A stretch of DNA of 64,000 nt, from NCBI GenBank assembly GCA_013399855.1, contig VXAY01003150.1, positions 3,562,358 to 3,626,357 of the forward strand, read 5' to 3'. Position 1 is the stretch's first letter. The number at the start of each line of letters is the position of its first letter. Of this stretch, positions 49,331-63,196 are shown in pieces. The notes beneath the pieces are model-generated. The model did no database searches and was not told the DNA's origin. It saw only the letters and a program-made list of their open reading frames with translations. This DNA is from Oxyruncus cristatus (Eukaryota > Chordata > Aves > Passeriformes > Cotingidae). Made by a program: the position numbers and the translations under genes.

Positions 49331-52300
49331 CTGCAGGGTATAATTCTCTGAAGTTCTCCAGGCTGTGGAAAGGTTCACAAAACCTAGGGGCAACTCTCCT
49401 GTTTCTGTTCAGCACGTGTTGATACTCCCTCATTTATAGTTCAGTTCTCCTAAACACTTAAACATGATGATACGGCTGGATATTTCTGGTATGTGCTGAG
49501 TACATTACTCCCCTTTCTGCGTATTTCCCTTGAAATGGGGAAGACTTTGCTGTAGGAGAAAATATCAGTGACATATAGCACCCCTAAAAGGCACAGCACA
49601 TGCAGCAGAGATCGCCCACGCTGCCCTTACCCAATCCCAACTGACCATCTGTGGATCACAGGCAGTTTTATTGTGCACAGGTGCTAAGAAAGAGTTTTGG
49701 TCTATCTCAGGAACATCTGCTCCCCAGGCTGCACATGCAGTCCCCTGAGGGCGGCTGCACACCCGGCTGTGGGCTCCTGCCCCGCTGTGTGTTTTGCTCC
49801 CCTGTCCCAATCCCATCCCAGCTCTGGCACTGTGGCACTCCTTGGGAGCGCTGCCTTGTGTGGGTGGTTCAAACCCCCACACTCACTGTGGGAATTGGGA
49901 ACATGCAGCAAAAAGTGGCTGTGCTGGCAGGGCCTGGGCACCCACCAGGCAGCTGCAGAAAGGCCACGCCGGAATGGCTGTTCCCAGGAAAACTGCTCAC
50001 CCCGTAGCTTTGCTTCTTTGTGACGTGGTTTGCTTGGAAATGTAACACTAAACCTGTTAAGCTTCTGTTCCTGGCACCAGTCTCTGATATTAGTGGAACC
50101 ACTTCAGCCCCAGAGATCAGGACCAGGTCTGGGAACAGGACATGGGCAGGGAGGAATGGGAGAGTTGTGTCCACAGTGAGTTTGATCCCCTTGAATAAAG
50201 TGTGCAATGTTCCCATAGGAAAGGGAGCTGGGGGAAAATGTAGCTGTTCCCCCTGTTCCTGCTTATTGTCCCATGCTGAGAGTGAATGACCTTTTACAGG
50301 TTAAAAAAAAATGGAAGCAAACATCAGTGCACTGAATGGTTTCAGTGAAAATTGGAAGGTTTTGACAAGAGTGTGATTTATTTGTTCCCTTCTTTGGCAC
50401 AACTGCCCAACAGTGGTTCTGTCAGATGCCAAATCTGGCCTTGACCGGCAGGTTGGCTCTAGCCAAAATGTCCGAGACTGACCCAAAAAAAGGAGTGGTG
50501 CTTCTCATGTGTGCAGAGTTGGATACAGCTTCAGGTCTGTGGGAGGCTCTGGATGTGGTGGGTGAAACAGGGTGGGAGTGCCTGGGCTGGGCAGCGCCCT
50601 CTCGGGTGGGAGGGCACTGCCTGGGTGCCATGGGCAGTGGTGCTGGCATCGGGATTGGGTTTGGTGTTCAAAGAGCTCCTGGAGAACCTCACTGTGGAGC
50701 AAACTGGCCACAGTCTTGGGGATGCACAAGTGTATTTTTAGAGCTGTATATTGCAACATGTGCAAATTTATTAGAGCTTGTTAATTAAAATTACTGTGGT
50801 GAGTGCTTGTTACTATATCTGACCAAAAAACTTGCTCAGGCAGTTAAAAGAAAAACCACCAAACCCCACGTTAGAATAAACACAGGTTAGTTACTAAAAT
50901 GGGGTATCTAAAAATAGTCACACTGCAAATAAATTTAGGCCCTTATGTGGTGCAATTGTGCTTTGTCCTGCCTTTCGTTTTATGGGTTTCTTTAAAGATC
51001 TGCCGGTTTCTTTTTTGTCGTATATATTTTTTTATTCATATGACCATAATCCGTTTTTATTTCCGTGATATTGATCCAGATGTACAGCACACAGCATTGA
51101 TTTCTGCTTGTATGTTATACATACACATTACCAATGGCATCCACCTCTGGGAATACTGAGAACCCGGCCAACTGTGGTCTGTAGAAGGATAGAAGTGATT
51201 TTCTAGGATCAAATCTGGGTGTAGTAAGGGCTACAGCCTGTAGGATAGGATTTAGCTCACCCGTGTGCAGTATTGTGAAAATATCACAGCCAACTTCTAA
51301 ATAGATCCACGTGAAAAACGAAAGAGGGTGGAAAATTTAAACTTTGAAGGGTAAGAAAGAGGATGTAAATGGGATGAGAGCATCGAGACAAAGAAATGGC
51401 ATTGCAGAAGCAGCGTGGAAAACTAAAGAGGGTATAAAGAGGCCAAAGGATTCTCCCTGCAGCATTCTCCCAGCCCACAGGTGTTTCTGTGTTTTTGGCT
51501 CTTTCCCACATCAGGGCATGTTGGAGTTTTTAAGATGTGATCCCGACCCCATCACTCAGGCACGACCGATGACCAGACTAAGAGCAAGGGAGAGATTTTT
51601 TTTTGCATGGCTGAGCTGGGCTCACCCTTCGTGTGATGGGGATTTCAGTCGTAGCATGTAGAGTGACTCAGGCTGGTTTTACCCTCACAGTTATTAAATA
51701 TGGCTTGGTCCTCTTTACCTGGTTATTGTCACCGCTCTTTTTTCTGTGAAATGAGCTGTTTGGAGACAATTCCCTGTGTTAAGTTGTGTGCAGACTGCAC
51801 ACAAGTTACCATCTTCCTTTACTTCTTTGCAATTAAAACCCCAAGTCAGGCAGGGCACTGGCATCATGCTGGCAGAGCTGCAGCTGCTCATTTACCTTCT
51901 GAAGAATTTGTACTACATTCACTGGTTTTTCTCATCTGAAATTTTCGCAGTGTTTTATGGGTTACTAAAAGTAACTATAAAAGCTACAGCACTTTTAGCA
52001 CTCACAGATACTGAGTAGCTGAAGGTTTGGGATTTTTTAAATGTGCTATTTCAGTTGTTACTGTTTTACTGCTTGAATGAGAAATTTGGTCATCACCCTG
52101 TGATAACACTGCATTCATCTGACCTTTTTCTAAATAGTGAGCAAATATAATTATTTTCCCCCTTGTATTATTCTTGGCGAGTCTGCTAATTCTGCAGAGA
52201 AATAGCTTTGTGTAATTGTAAAGGCTCTTTGCAGTGTCCTCTTAGTTTATTCTTAATATTCTTCCCCTTCCCTTTTCTGCTTCTGGCTCTAGAAGATTCT

Positions 52301-54437
52301 CCTCTCCTTGCTTTCCTCTGTTCTGGAGCATGGGTCTGTCTGGGCTGTGGAGTATTCTTCAGAGGGTCTGTAGAAAGACCGCTTTGAGACACCTGTTCTG
52401 TTCAGGTTATATTCTTTTTCTTCTACAGGAAGTCCATGGTAATTATTATTTTTCGTAATGAACCATGTAGAGCAGACACAAAAGGAAATTTCTCACTATG
52501 AGCTTCGAGGAGGACTGGCAAAGATGGTTTTCTGAGACTTCTCCTACGCCTAGGTAGTGTTGCATTTTGACACTAATGTTTAAGTCTATTCTGTCAGAGG
52601 TTTTTGGTTATGGAGTGCAGAGACGTGATGCTGACAGACTCTGCATCCCACGCTGTGCGTGGCACTCCTTGAAAACGCCTCCAAAAGACACCATCCCTGG
52701 GCCAGCCCTCCTGCCTGACAGGAGGGAAAGGCTGCCTGTGCCCTGCGGAAAGCCCCTGGTACTTGAGCAGGGAGAAGGGAGGTGCCCCTTCGCTGGTAAG
52801 GCATGAATTAAATATTAAACAAGGTCTTACTGTTCTCGTGGTGTCAGAAGTTAAGACAAGCCCTAACCAAAGTCTCCAGAACCCCATGACCACAGAACTT
52901 GGGAGAGGTATGGCTATAAATACCAGCTCTGTGGTGAAGCTCCATGTGAGGAATTGGGTGGGGAGGTGCTGGTGAGCACGGGTGGTGCTTTGCAAGTGTT
53001 TGTCTTGAAGCGTTGGGATCTTTTGAATGAAAATATGAGAAGTGTTTGTGGCTGAAAAGGTGTGGAGTGTAGGCTTGTCTTGCAGCTCTGCAGTGCTTAG
53101 AAATCCTTATTTCTTACAGTACCCAGACCCATGCCAGACATTTCATAACATGGAGGTAATGCCTTACTGCCTTCCGTGGAAGAATGTGCATCAACAGTGT
53201 GGGGAAGACAGACTGAATGCAAGAGACACAATGAGTATCTGTCAAACAACCTGGTAGCTCACTAGAGCTCTGCATAGACATGTACACAGTAGGGAGTATG
53301 TTTTTGAAGAAATAAAATGACTTGCAGAGCAATGGGAGAGGGAGGAGAAGAGGGTGGAGGAAGGGAGCGGTGGGGGAAGAAAGCACAAGACAACTGAGAG
53401 AGGAGCAAACATCGCTTTGAGGATGATGTGCTTTATGCCTTTTGCGGAGTTTTCCACGTTGCCTTCAGGCAGTTCAGGATGTGCAAGAGAAATCGGGAGA
53501 TCAGAAGTGGTTGGATAAAAGTCTGTGCTCATCCCCCTTCATCATTAAGCACACTCTCCTTGCTGGAGATGAAAAACAAACATTGGGTGTGCAACCTGCT
53601 GTTTACACGTCTGGTGGATCTGCTCGCACAGGGCTCTTCTTGCAGCCAAGGAAAAGGCTTTTTTTCGTGGCTTCTTTTTGAGGCTTCTTGTTATTTTCAC
53701 AGAAAGGATAAATATGCAATCTAAGTAGGGCTGAGCAAATGACTTGGGAGCTTGGGCCTGGAAATGCTGGATCTTGGGGATGGCAGATGGTTCTTACAGC
53801 AGCACAGGGTTTCTGAGACCAATGCAGATCAGACCTGAAGCAGGTAGGAGCTGTGGGTGCTGCAGGCTGCTCTGTGCCTGTGTGGAGAGGCTGGGAGAGG
53901 AGGTAGCACCCTGCCCATGCAGTGAGCCATTCTGGGGTGCAGCACTGGGCTCTACAGTGGGGCATTTCCAGCATTTCTCAATCTCTGAAGTGAGATAATT
54001 CCATATGGTTGTATTTCAGCTCGTGGACGCAATTCCTGTGTGATGATGTGTTTGTAGGAGCTTTCTGTGTGCCAGGCACACAGCCTGTGTTTTCTCAGGT
54101 GTCCTGTGGAAGTGCTCCACCAGTGGGTGGGACTTCTCCTGTAGGTGTGTGCTATAAATATGCCCTAAAATTTAGAGCTACATATCAAAAAGAATTGATG
54201 AAGAAAGTTCAGATGTAAGCAGTGCTCCCTTTGGCTGTGTCAGCATTGTTTCAGTACTCCATGGGCTGGGGAGCCTGTGTTACGACTGAGTATTAGTGTC
54301 CTATAGCAACCTTTCATTGTCAGATGGATTTTCAGTCTTTATTTGCTGTTAGGATCATATTCCCTGTTGATGCCCTTCATTCATCACGTTGTCTTTTGAA
54401 GAAGAAATCCCAATATTACATTCATTTTCAGAGTTGG

Positions 54438-54448
54438 AAAAAAAAAAA
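54438..54448 (+). repeat. Poly(A) tract, 11 bases
   Basis: Run of 11 A following GAGTTGG; simple homopolymer. Confidence 0.75.
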
Positions 54449-55229
54449 TCACTAATAGCTGGAGATGTGATGCTGATTGCATTTTTTAGTCCTGGGAGAG
54501 ACCAGACAACTGGGCCTGAGGAACCTTTCCTGGCACGGGGCTGGATGGGCCCTTGACATTCCATGGGTACCCAGCAGGCACAGCACAGGGCTTGTTTGTC
54601 AGAAGTGTTTCCACTAGCTGCCCACTTGGGAAGTAAGCAGCTTGAAGCCTGTAAACACTGCTTTTTGGTGGTCATTGGACATAGATGAGTTTATGGAATG
54701 TTACGGTGAACACAGGGGAAAACCTGCATCAGCTTTCTGTAAACATATTTGTCTTTTCAGCTGCAAACTGAACATTACAAATTTAATTGCAAATTAAACA
54801 TTTGGGCCAAAAACCAAGAGTGTTGCTCTTTAGAACTGGTGCCAGGAGCTGTGGGTTGTTTCCATCCTTGCTGGCTGGGCTGCCTGCTGGGGCTGCAAGG
54901 CAGGAGCAGGGAGCATCCTCAGGGATGTGCTTTGACCGGATCCTGGACATGAGGAAACTGAACTGTGGGTCCCTCTCACCGTCTGTCCAAACTGAAATAT
55001 CTCAGGTTCAGTCCCTCCTAAAAAAATGGCACTTTTGGCAAAATGCTTTTCTCAAAAACGTTTCCCCAGCAATACTAGTTTCTGTAGAAAATGGTTACCA
55101 GCCTTTCCTCCTTCAAAGCAGTACTTGTCATTTAATAGAGGGTAATGGTCACACCAGCCCCAGGCAACATAGCCACAGACTGTCTTTAATAGCAATATTT
55201 AGATGTGTTCTCTTAGTTTTAAACTAAAT

Positions 55230-55790
55230 AATCTTTCTTTCTTACGATAATGATTAACAATACGACAAATTTCAATTATGACAGCAAATCGTTACAGTAT
55301 ATTAAGATAAAATCAAGCTAAAACGTGTTATAAATAAGAATCCATAACTTATCAGAATTGCAGGGGTAATACGTTATTGGATTTTTCCCTTAGTCCCATG
55401 GCAAAAAGTGAGAAATTTTATTAAATGTCTTTTTGCTTTTGAAAACTTAAAGTTCACGTTGCTTTAATTTTCACTAATAAATTCAAGATGTCCATATTAG
55501 TTTAACCTGAAATGAATTTGGTTTATTGCTGAAACTGAAATTCCCCTGTGAACGTCTCAGTGGGTTAGATATATGTTGGTTATATTCTTCTATGATTAAG
55601 TTTTTATTGATTTTTTTTTTTAAAGTCAGTCAGTTTATGTATGTTACTCCTCATTGCCCACCTATATTCTGCTGTACTGCCCTTGACACGTCATAAAGGA
55701 TGATATGTGTTTAATTTACTTGGTTTCTTAAAGTTATTAATCGTTGTTTAACATCCTTGAAGGTATGCTAATTTGGGCTCTAAAATAGAT
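55230..55790. promoter_or_regulatory. Candidate enhancer block with HNF1-like site
   Basis: A long AT-rich stretch with few simple repeats apart from one T tract. GATAATGATTAAC at 55246-55258 matches the HNF1 consensus GTTAATNATTAAC at all but one fixed position. Other retained CpG words are ATACGAC, AAATCGTTAC and AATACGTTATTGG, with repeated AAGTTATTAA and ACTAATAAATTC words. The pattern fits an old constrained non-coding element; this is inference. Confidence 0.3.
55611..55621 (+). repeat. Poly(T) tract, 11 bases
   Basis: Run of 11 T inside an AT-rich enhancer-like block. Confidence 0.75.
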
Positions 55791-56599
55791 GGTGTTTCGT
55801 ACAGGAGGATTCAGTGCTGCTAATCTGCAGAAGAGATGTTGTAACCCACTTTCCAAAGTGCAGCCGAGAGCAGGTGTTTCTATTTTTCTTGTGCTCTTCC
55901 TGTAGCCTCAGTGGTGGTGCTGCAGCAGGAGAAGAGGTGGGGCCGTTTGTGACCGTGGGGCAGGGGGTACCTGTCCTCCAGTCGGGTCTGGTCTGTGCTG
56001 GGAAGGGATTTGAAACACTGGCCCGCGTTCATCTCAGTAGAAAGAATTCCCATTTTTGTACAGAGCTGTTAGAGCAAGCAATGGTCACACTTTTGGGAGG
56101 GGGAAAAAAAAATGGCTGTTACTATGATATTTTGTTGCTGAGGTGCTGAAATCCAGACCCGCAGAAGCTGGATCAAGTATAGAAAATTTTGAAGGAGTGA
56201 CCCATCACAGTCCCGCTTAATTAAACACAAGAAATAGCAGAAGGATTCAGATGTTTCCCTGTGTTTGATTTAGATAATCCCTGTTTGTCTCCACTGGCTG
56301 AAATTATTTTCTTCCCAAGCACGTGAAATAGCTGAATTATTTTTATCCATCGTGTCATGACTCACTAGCAAGACTTTTCTGCTTTTTTTCATCCCCACCC
56401 AGCAAGACTCCCTGCTTTGCTCCGGCACAGGGCCAAACAGAAAGGCTTTAATCATAATAGGGTCACACCTTGCATTTTCCAAAAGTCAAACAGCTGCACA
56501 TCTGCCCTAGCTGTATGTGTCACACAGAGTGAGCCCACACCCTCAGAACATGGGTCATTTTTTGGCTTGGGTGGTGTTTTTTAGGGGGGGGTGGTTTGG

Positions 56600-57020
56600 G
56601 GTTTTTTCCCCTAGAGGATGATGTCAGAAACTTCATAATTACTTGAGCAGATCAGTGATCCTAATCATCTTCATCACATTAAATGATTTAGAGGGAGGGA
56701 AACTGTGTCCAAAAGTACAGTGAAATCCATTTGGCTAGAAAGAACAACTATTAGAAATGCAGATATTGTTTTCCTATGATTTGAAGGTCATTTTCACACT
56801 TCATGGAGATTTTCAAATGCATCCACGTGTAACGCGTTGCCTGTTAGCATTCTGCTGTTGTAACTTTTATATTGATTGTCCTCTGCAAAGATTTTTAATA
56901 ACAGCAGTAACATAAATTCATTTAATGTGAATAGAGGCTAATTAAGAACAAATGTGCTGGTCGTGTTAGGAAGTTATTTATCACTAATTATGTACCCTTC
57001 ATCTGTGACTTGCCATATAT
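56600..57020. promoter_or_regulatory. Candidate enhancer block, TAATTA-rich
   Basis: Contains CATAATTACTTGAGC, CATTAAATGATTTAGAGG, ACGTGTAACGCG, TTCATTTAATGTG, GGCTAATTAAGAAC and CACTAATTATG. Homeodomain-type sites at this density, with retained CpGs, are uncommon in the rest of the intron. Regulatory role is inferred. Confidence 0.3.
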
Positions 57021-57101
57021 ACTCTCGTCCAAGCTGACGCTCTAAAAAAGTCCTACCTGTAGGTATGTGGGCTGCCTTTCCTGCCAGGCAGCCAGGCCCT
57101 G

Positions 57102-57137
57102 CTGAGGAGGAGGAGGAGGAGGTGGAGGAAGAAGAGG
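57102..57137 (+). repeat. GAG/GGA trinucleotide tract
   Basis: GAGGAGGAGGAGGAGG followed by interrupted GGTGGAGGAAGAAGAGG. The glutamate run in the overlapping open frame comes from this simple repeat, so I do not call that frame a gene. Confidence 0.85.
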
Positions 57138-59720
57138 GCAGCGGCTGTGGCTGGGACAGCCCAGCCCCTGGGTGGGAGCGGGATCATTTGCCAGAGGAAT
57201 CTGGCTCTGCTGGGAGAGCTGGGGGAAACTCCCAATTCAAACAAAAAACCCTTTTGCAAACTTTCACATACTTTGTCCCTGTAAAACCCCTGGAAAATGT
57301 GCACAAACGTGCCTCAGCCCACCGTGAATACCACCAAGTGACACCCCAGAGTGGCTGAGTTTTGAAATCATTACACTTGGGCCATTTTCTCTCTGAGTCC
57401 GTTGCAGGCTGGGAAAGAGGGATTCATTTGCAAGTGGGCGATGCAGAGGAGAATTCTAAGTGTCTTCACTCAAGCATTTGTCGTAGTGTTAACATTTCCC
57501 TGTGCATCAAGAGATACTGTTTGACAAAAACTGCTGATGAGCCTTGGCACTGGGCAGTTAAGGGGTGGATAGAAGCTCCCAACAGTGCCATGTGCAGGCA
57601 GGACCACCCAGGGTCTGCTGTGACATGGAAACAGGGCAGCACTGAGTGGTTACATGGGATGGGACACTGCTTCACACCAGCAGAGTGTTCCCCACCTTCT
57701 CACAGCTCAGGCTGTGGGTGTCATGCAGAAGCCTGGGGTACACAGTCTAAATCCAAGCAGTAGCTCTCACCTCTCCGTTCCCTTGGAAAGGCTCCTGTGC
57801 TGATGTAGCTTGCCCTGAAAGAAGCAGTTCTCTAGTGCTGCTCCTCCTCCACCTTTCACTGAGCTATGGGAAAGCTCCAAAACTTTCTCAGACCCTCTCA
57901 TTCAACTCAGGGAACTGAAAGTCTCTCCTGTTGCTGCAGAGACTGGCATTCCTTGGAGCTTATGATACCAAGCAACAGTTGTTATCTGCAAACACTTTGT
58001 GATAAAGCTCCTAAAATGAAAAGAGCCTGTGAAAATCATTAGGTTCCTTCAAATAAAAGGTTGGTACCTAAGAAGAATCATTAATGAAATGCTTGACTAG
58101 TGTTTCCTTGCCTGTAACATGCCTAGCCATCCCATATCACAAATTGCTAACTTAAACCAGATTTTCTAAGGGAATAAAATCCATTGTTTAGCTTTTCTTA
58201 TTAATGTGCTTTTGTTCTTGGGAGCTGATGTGTTATTACACGTACCTTTCGTGATCAACTTCCGTGTATTTGCTTAGAGTGGAGAAAGTGTGTTTTCTGT
58301 TGAAGACACGGTTTATCCTGATCTCTGTCCTAACTGCTCTAGGATTTCCCTTGGCAATGGGAAGGTATTGCATTTCGTGTTGGGGAAGGCACCCCCCGGC
58401 AGGCTCAGGAACTGAGAGGAGCTGCCTCACCAAATGAATTCTTGAGCCTTTCCCAGCACAGCTCTGTGGACAAGAAATTAAGTTTGGGTTTAAAAGCAGT
58501 GTTCTGTTTTCAAGGGATGATATATAGTCACGGGTGCAATAACAGAGTGATACCATATTGCCCAGTGAAATCCCTTAACAACTGATTCGATCTTTGCAGG
58601 AACATAGTTGGGTGGTGGAAGCCAAAGCTGCTGAATGAGTGACAGTGCTCCGGGTTGCACATTGGACCCTCAGAGCTTCTGGGAAGGGTTTCAGAAATGA
58701 CGATTCAATGGTACCTGTAGATAACAAAATGATTGGGTTTCTATTTTTTTTTAACTAACATTTGTTTAGTGCTTGAAGCTTGGCAAGCAGCTGCTTCTAG
58801 CATTTGAAGCGCCCCAGAGCTCACGTTGCAATGACGTGGGGTGGACAGGGCTGATCCGTGGAGACTTGTACAGTGAAAAGCTCAGGTCTGGGAGGAGTGT
58901 TCAGTGTCTTCCGCTGACATTTGCCATAACAAAGAAGCCCTGTTCTATCATAATAGCCCAGAAAACCATAATAATGCTGCTCTGATGCTCAGGCTCCTGT
59001 TGTTTGGGGTTTCTCTCTCTCTGTACTCTTCATGGCTCAGTGAGGAGTGTTAATTTTTTTTTCCTTTAGTGGAGGTTACAAGGTGGGGAGCAAATTTCAC
59101 ATGAATCCACTGGGACCTCAGCAACTGGCCATGTTTTAGCAGGCTGTTAAGATTTATTGCACAAACCATTCAGAGAGCTGTGAACAGATTTGCCACGCAT
59201 TGCAGTGTCAGTGGAGCTGTGGGAACAGAAGGGTTGGCATTTAGCACTAAATGACTCCCATAAAAAATGAACAATTTTCTACAGGTAGATGAGAGCTTCT
59301 GCACTGGTTGAAGGTATTCAAGGTGTTCATCACCTCATGTTGCAACAAGCAAGTTCATTTGTGATGGGAGCCCAGCTGGGGTCAAACAAACTTAACAAAC
59401 AGGAGAGCTGAGCTGGAGAAGAGAAGACCTTGGAGTCAGCAGCTGAGGCAGCTAGAGGGGCACAAGCATTTTTGAACATACTTTACATTAAATTTAGTTC
59501 TTTTCGGAGGTTTTGCCTTCAGAAATGTTCAAGAATGGTGCCAAAAATGTGAGACATAAATCCTACCTTTCACCACAAACTCTCTTCCTTGTCTTCCCTG
59601 TCATCTTCTGTATTAGTGCTGTCAGTACTTCTGCTTTCCTTGCACTCCAGTTTGTTTTCTTTCTGGCCTACTCATCTTTATCTCTTCTCCTCTCCTAAGC
59701 TCTCTTAGTGCTTGTCACTC

Positions 59721-59736
59721 TTTTTTTTTTTTTTTT
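59721..59736 (+). repeat. Poly(T) tract, 16 bases
   Basis: Run of 16 T followed by CCTGTGTCC, at the edge of a pyrimidine-rich stretch (about 59575-59760). Could be a minus-strand retroposon tail, but no body is recognised. Confidence 0.8.
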
Positions 59737-62700
59737 CCTGTGTCCTTTCAACCCAAGAACATGATATAATTCTGCTTTACCTGATTTCTCTGTGCTGGTG
59801 TCTGGCTGAGGCAACTGTCAGTAATCCCCTTCTATCACAGTGTTCAGACTGTTGGATACAGCAACCAGCCTTCAGTTTTGTATTTTTAAGTTTATATTCT
59901 TTCCAGTCACTTGGACTTTGAGCTCTTTCCTTATCTACTGCTTCTGCAAATGCATATTCCCCGTTATTAGGGGCTTACTTGCCGTGTTGCAATCTGGAAT
60001 CCAGGAGGAAAAGTAATAAATAAAAACAGGTCAAATATGAGTATTTAACTATAAAAGTGAGAGTAGAAAAAATACATCAAACTTTAAAATTGGCTGTTTT
60101 CTAAATGCTTTATTTTTGTGCTTATCTCTTTCGGTTATAAGAGGCTGTAATTTGTTTCAGATGTGCCTGTTTTGATACTGGAATTTGATGGGGATTTTAA
60201 TAGCATGACCCTATAGAGGCTTGAACTTTGACAAAAAGGAAGGTTTTGATCTTATCATCAGGCTGGGGTAATAAAGGAGATTAGTTCTCTTTCCAACCAC
60301 ATCTTGCTAGATTGTAGAAGTATTTGGGCACATTCAGCTTTCAGGCTTTTTAATCAGTTGTCTGTGATGGCATCCTCTTTAAAAACACACTGCAAAAGTC
60401 ATCTTGAGGAATTATTAGTTTACTTTTAATGCACATGGAAGGAAAAACCAACCAACAGATAATATTTTCATGAGATTTGTTTATTTGGTTTTGTGTATTT
60501 GCCTCTGAATTCATAGGATATTATTGAACATTTTTGCTGTTTTGTGACAGTCTGATGTTTTCTACCAACTCTTTAGCTGGCTTAGGTTGGCAAAGATACT
60601 GGACATCAGCAAATCTACGCTGAAGATTGGCCCTCTGATCTAAGCAGTTCCATACAGCTACAAAAACTCCTGCTCCACACATATGGGGAGAAGGCATATG
60701 TTTAGTCTTGTCCAGCTGAATACCAGCTGCTTTGCTTTTGCTCCAGCTTTGCAAAAGCAGAGAAGGTTGAATGGTGAAGCAGAAATAAAGCAAGGCAGGA
60801 AGGTTTGGTCAACCAGAAATACTTCGGGCATACTCTCTGTTTTGTCTCTCCCGTGGCCTCTGAAGAGCCTGTGCTGTTGTGTGGATGTTCAGAGAGGGGA
60901 ATTAACCTGTGCTGCCCTTGGCAAAAAAGCTGTGCCTGTGCCTTCTGCCCTTGCCACGCTGCCCAAAGCAGGCAGCCACGCCGCTCATGCTGCTGGGAAA
61001 CCACAGAGAGATGGGAGAATGCCATGAAAGAAGTCCTCTGAGGTCTCCTTTCACAGAGATTCCATTCTCTCAAGAGGGAGAGACCGTCAGTGTTTCTCTG
61101 TGTGCATTCCCATGGGCCCATCCTCAGTGGCTGGTCTCTCAGAGGATCAGGGGAAAGTTGGGATCATTCCTGTCATGGCCACGGATGTTGGCAGGGTCTT
61201 AGCAAGCTAGAGCTTGCCAACCATGGCAACTGTCAGGTAGTTTGATGAGCCCAAAATGGGCTTGTGCATGCTTACTGTACTAGCTGAGGTCCTCACTCTC
61301 TCTCTGCTCCTACATTTTTATGGGCATGTTATGAACAATTGGAATATAAGCTTCTCCTTTGGGAAACATGCTTCACTCTTAACTATAGTTCCAGGATCCC
61401 AAATTTATTAAGACATTTGTTCCTACAACCCTTTTTTACTTGTAACCTTGCTTTCATTTACACTTTCAGGAGTTAAGTTTGCAAACCACCCCCAGTATTA
61501 ACAACTGTTTCTGCCAAGCCTCCTGTGCTCTGGGAAGACTCCCCTTTGTTTCCACTCAGCTTTTGTGAGTCCTTGACATCTTCTCACCCCCAAGGCTACT
61601 CTTCAGCTCACACTGTAGCTGATGCAGAGCTCCTCCTTTCTCCTACTGGCACCAGCTCCTTTCAAAACCCTCGTCATTGAAGTCACATTGCTCTTTGTGC
61701 AGGGAGCGGGGGCTTTTCAGGTTGCCACAGCATTAATAATGTGCCTGAAGCTGAGCAGATGGAGCTGGGCTGTTTGTGCAAATAAAAGCAGCATGTCCAG
61801 AAAACAGCAATTTGCAAGAGCTTGCACTGTGTTCTGGTGAGTCTCACTTTGATGGAAGGACAATTATAAGAGGCATATTTCCTGTTGCAAAGGAGAAGGG
61901 GATTCCTGCAGCAGCCCAGGCGTGGTCCCCAGGTGGGTTCTGCATTCACACTGCACTGTGTTTGAGGTTTCACGGTTGAGGTGACATCACCAGATGACTG
62001 TGATTCCTCTGTGCTTGATTTTTGAGGAGGTAGACTTGGAGAAGAGAAGGATCTGTCTAAAAACAGGCTGAGCATCAGAAATGAGAAGTGCAGTCCCAAA
62101 TGCTGTGTATGGATAGCACTGAATGTGCTCAGTGAGGAGCATCTACACAGGTAAAATACTGAGGGAGTTTTGACCCAAGTTGGAGCGTTTCGCTACCCTG
62201 TTGTCATTGAAAGCTGCTTGTGTGGGGACAAGAGCACAGATGTGTCAGAGACCAGGAAGATGCTGCCCACCATGCAGCCTGCATCTGGAAGGGCCAGTCC
62301 ATCATGGGAAGAGCTGCCAAGAGCTTTTACTTTGCTGTTCTCCCTCTGCAGAGGGGTACAATGGGTTAACAAGCTTCTGCTGAAAGTTGCGGGTTTTAAC
62401 TGTTTATTGTTTTTAAACGTCACATTTCTACATTAACTTCTAACTTAAAACCAGTTTTCTTAGTTGAGTGTCCTGTTGAACTGAAGAGAGGAGCAGAGGA
62501 AAGCTGCTGCTCGTACAGAACATCTTAGATTGACCTGGCCACATGCATTCCCATCTCTGCAGTGACTAAAGCCTGTGCTGCACTGGGAACCAGACATAGC
62601 ACTGAGCTGTCTCAGTAACAGAGGGGTCTTTACGGGGGATTCATGTGGCTCCCTGGGGCAGGGCTGTCAGAGGAGGGAGCTGCTTCATCACACGGAATCT

Positions 62701-62759
62701 GGCAGCAGGGCATAGGGGGCACCATGACCCGCTCCCATGGGGGAATGTGGAGAGCCTGC

Positions 62760-62801
62760 ACACTTGGCTAAATACACAGCTCCATGTATTTAGCCAAGTG
62801 T
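62760..62801. repeat. Perfect 17-bp inverted repeat with 8-base loop
   Basis: ACACTTGGCTAAATACA at 62760-62776 is the exact reverse complement of TGTATTTAGCCAAGTGT at 62785-62801. The spacer is CAGCTCCA. The next outer bases (C and T) do not pair, so the symmetry ends sharply. It would form a stable hairpin in RNA or a small cruciform in DNA. Confidence 0.95.
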
Positions 62802-63196
62802 TCCTTCTTCACTTGTGTTCCTTAGAGAGCTTTTCTTGGCACTTCTGTCCGTCCCTCTCTGAAGATACTGGGTCACTGGGGGGAAAATCCCAGTTTCAAG
62901 ATCAGACCAAATGAAGGCAAACTATTCTTGGCTGTTTGAGAAATAACATGGTTTTTGGTTAGAAGCACTGTTCCCTGGAGCTTTTTTTTCTGAAACTAAA
63001 AATAATATCTTTCTGCTAAAGGTAACAGTGCATGTTTCCAGGAGAAATACAGGGCTGATGTGTTTGTTCATTTTCTTAGAGAGTCGAGCCGCATATTTAA
63101 AAGCCTGAATAGCCTCCCCATAGGAGCCAAGACTTCAGTGAGGTGACTCCAGGTTTTAAAGAAAAGGGCAGTGCAGCTGCCTGAAACAAGAAGGGA

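Noticed and set aside
57065..57358. Open frame with a poly-glutamate run
   Set aside because: The run is produced by a GAG/GGA simple repeat; the rest has no protein-like features.
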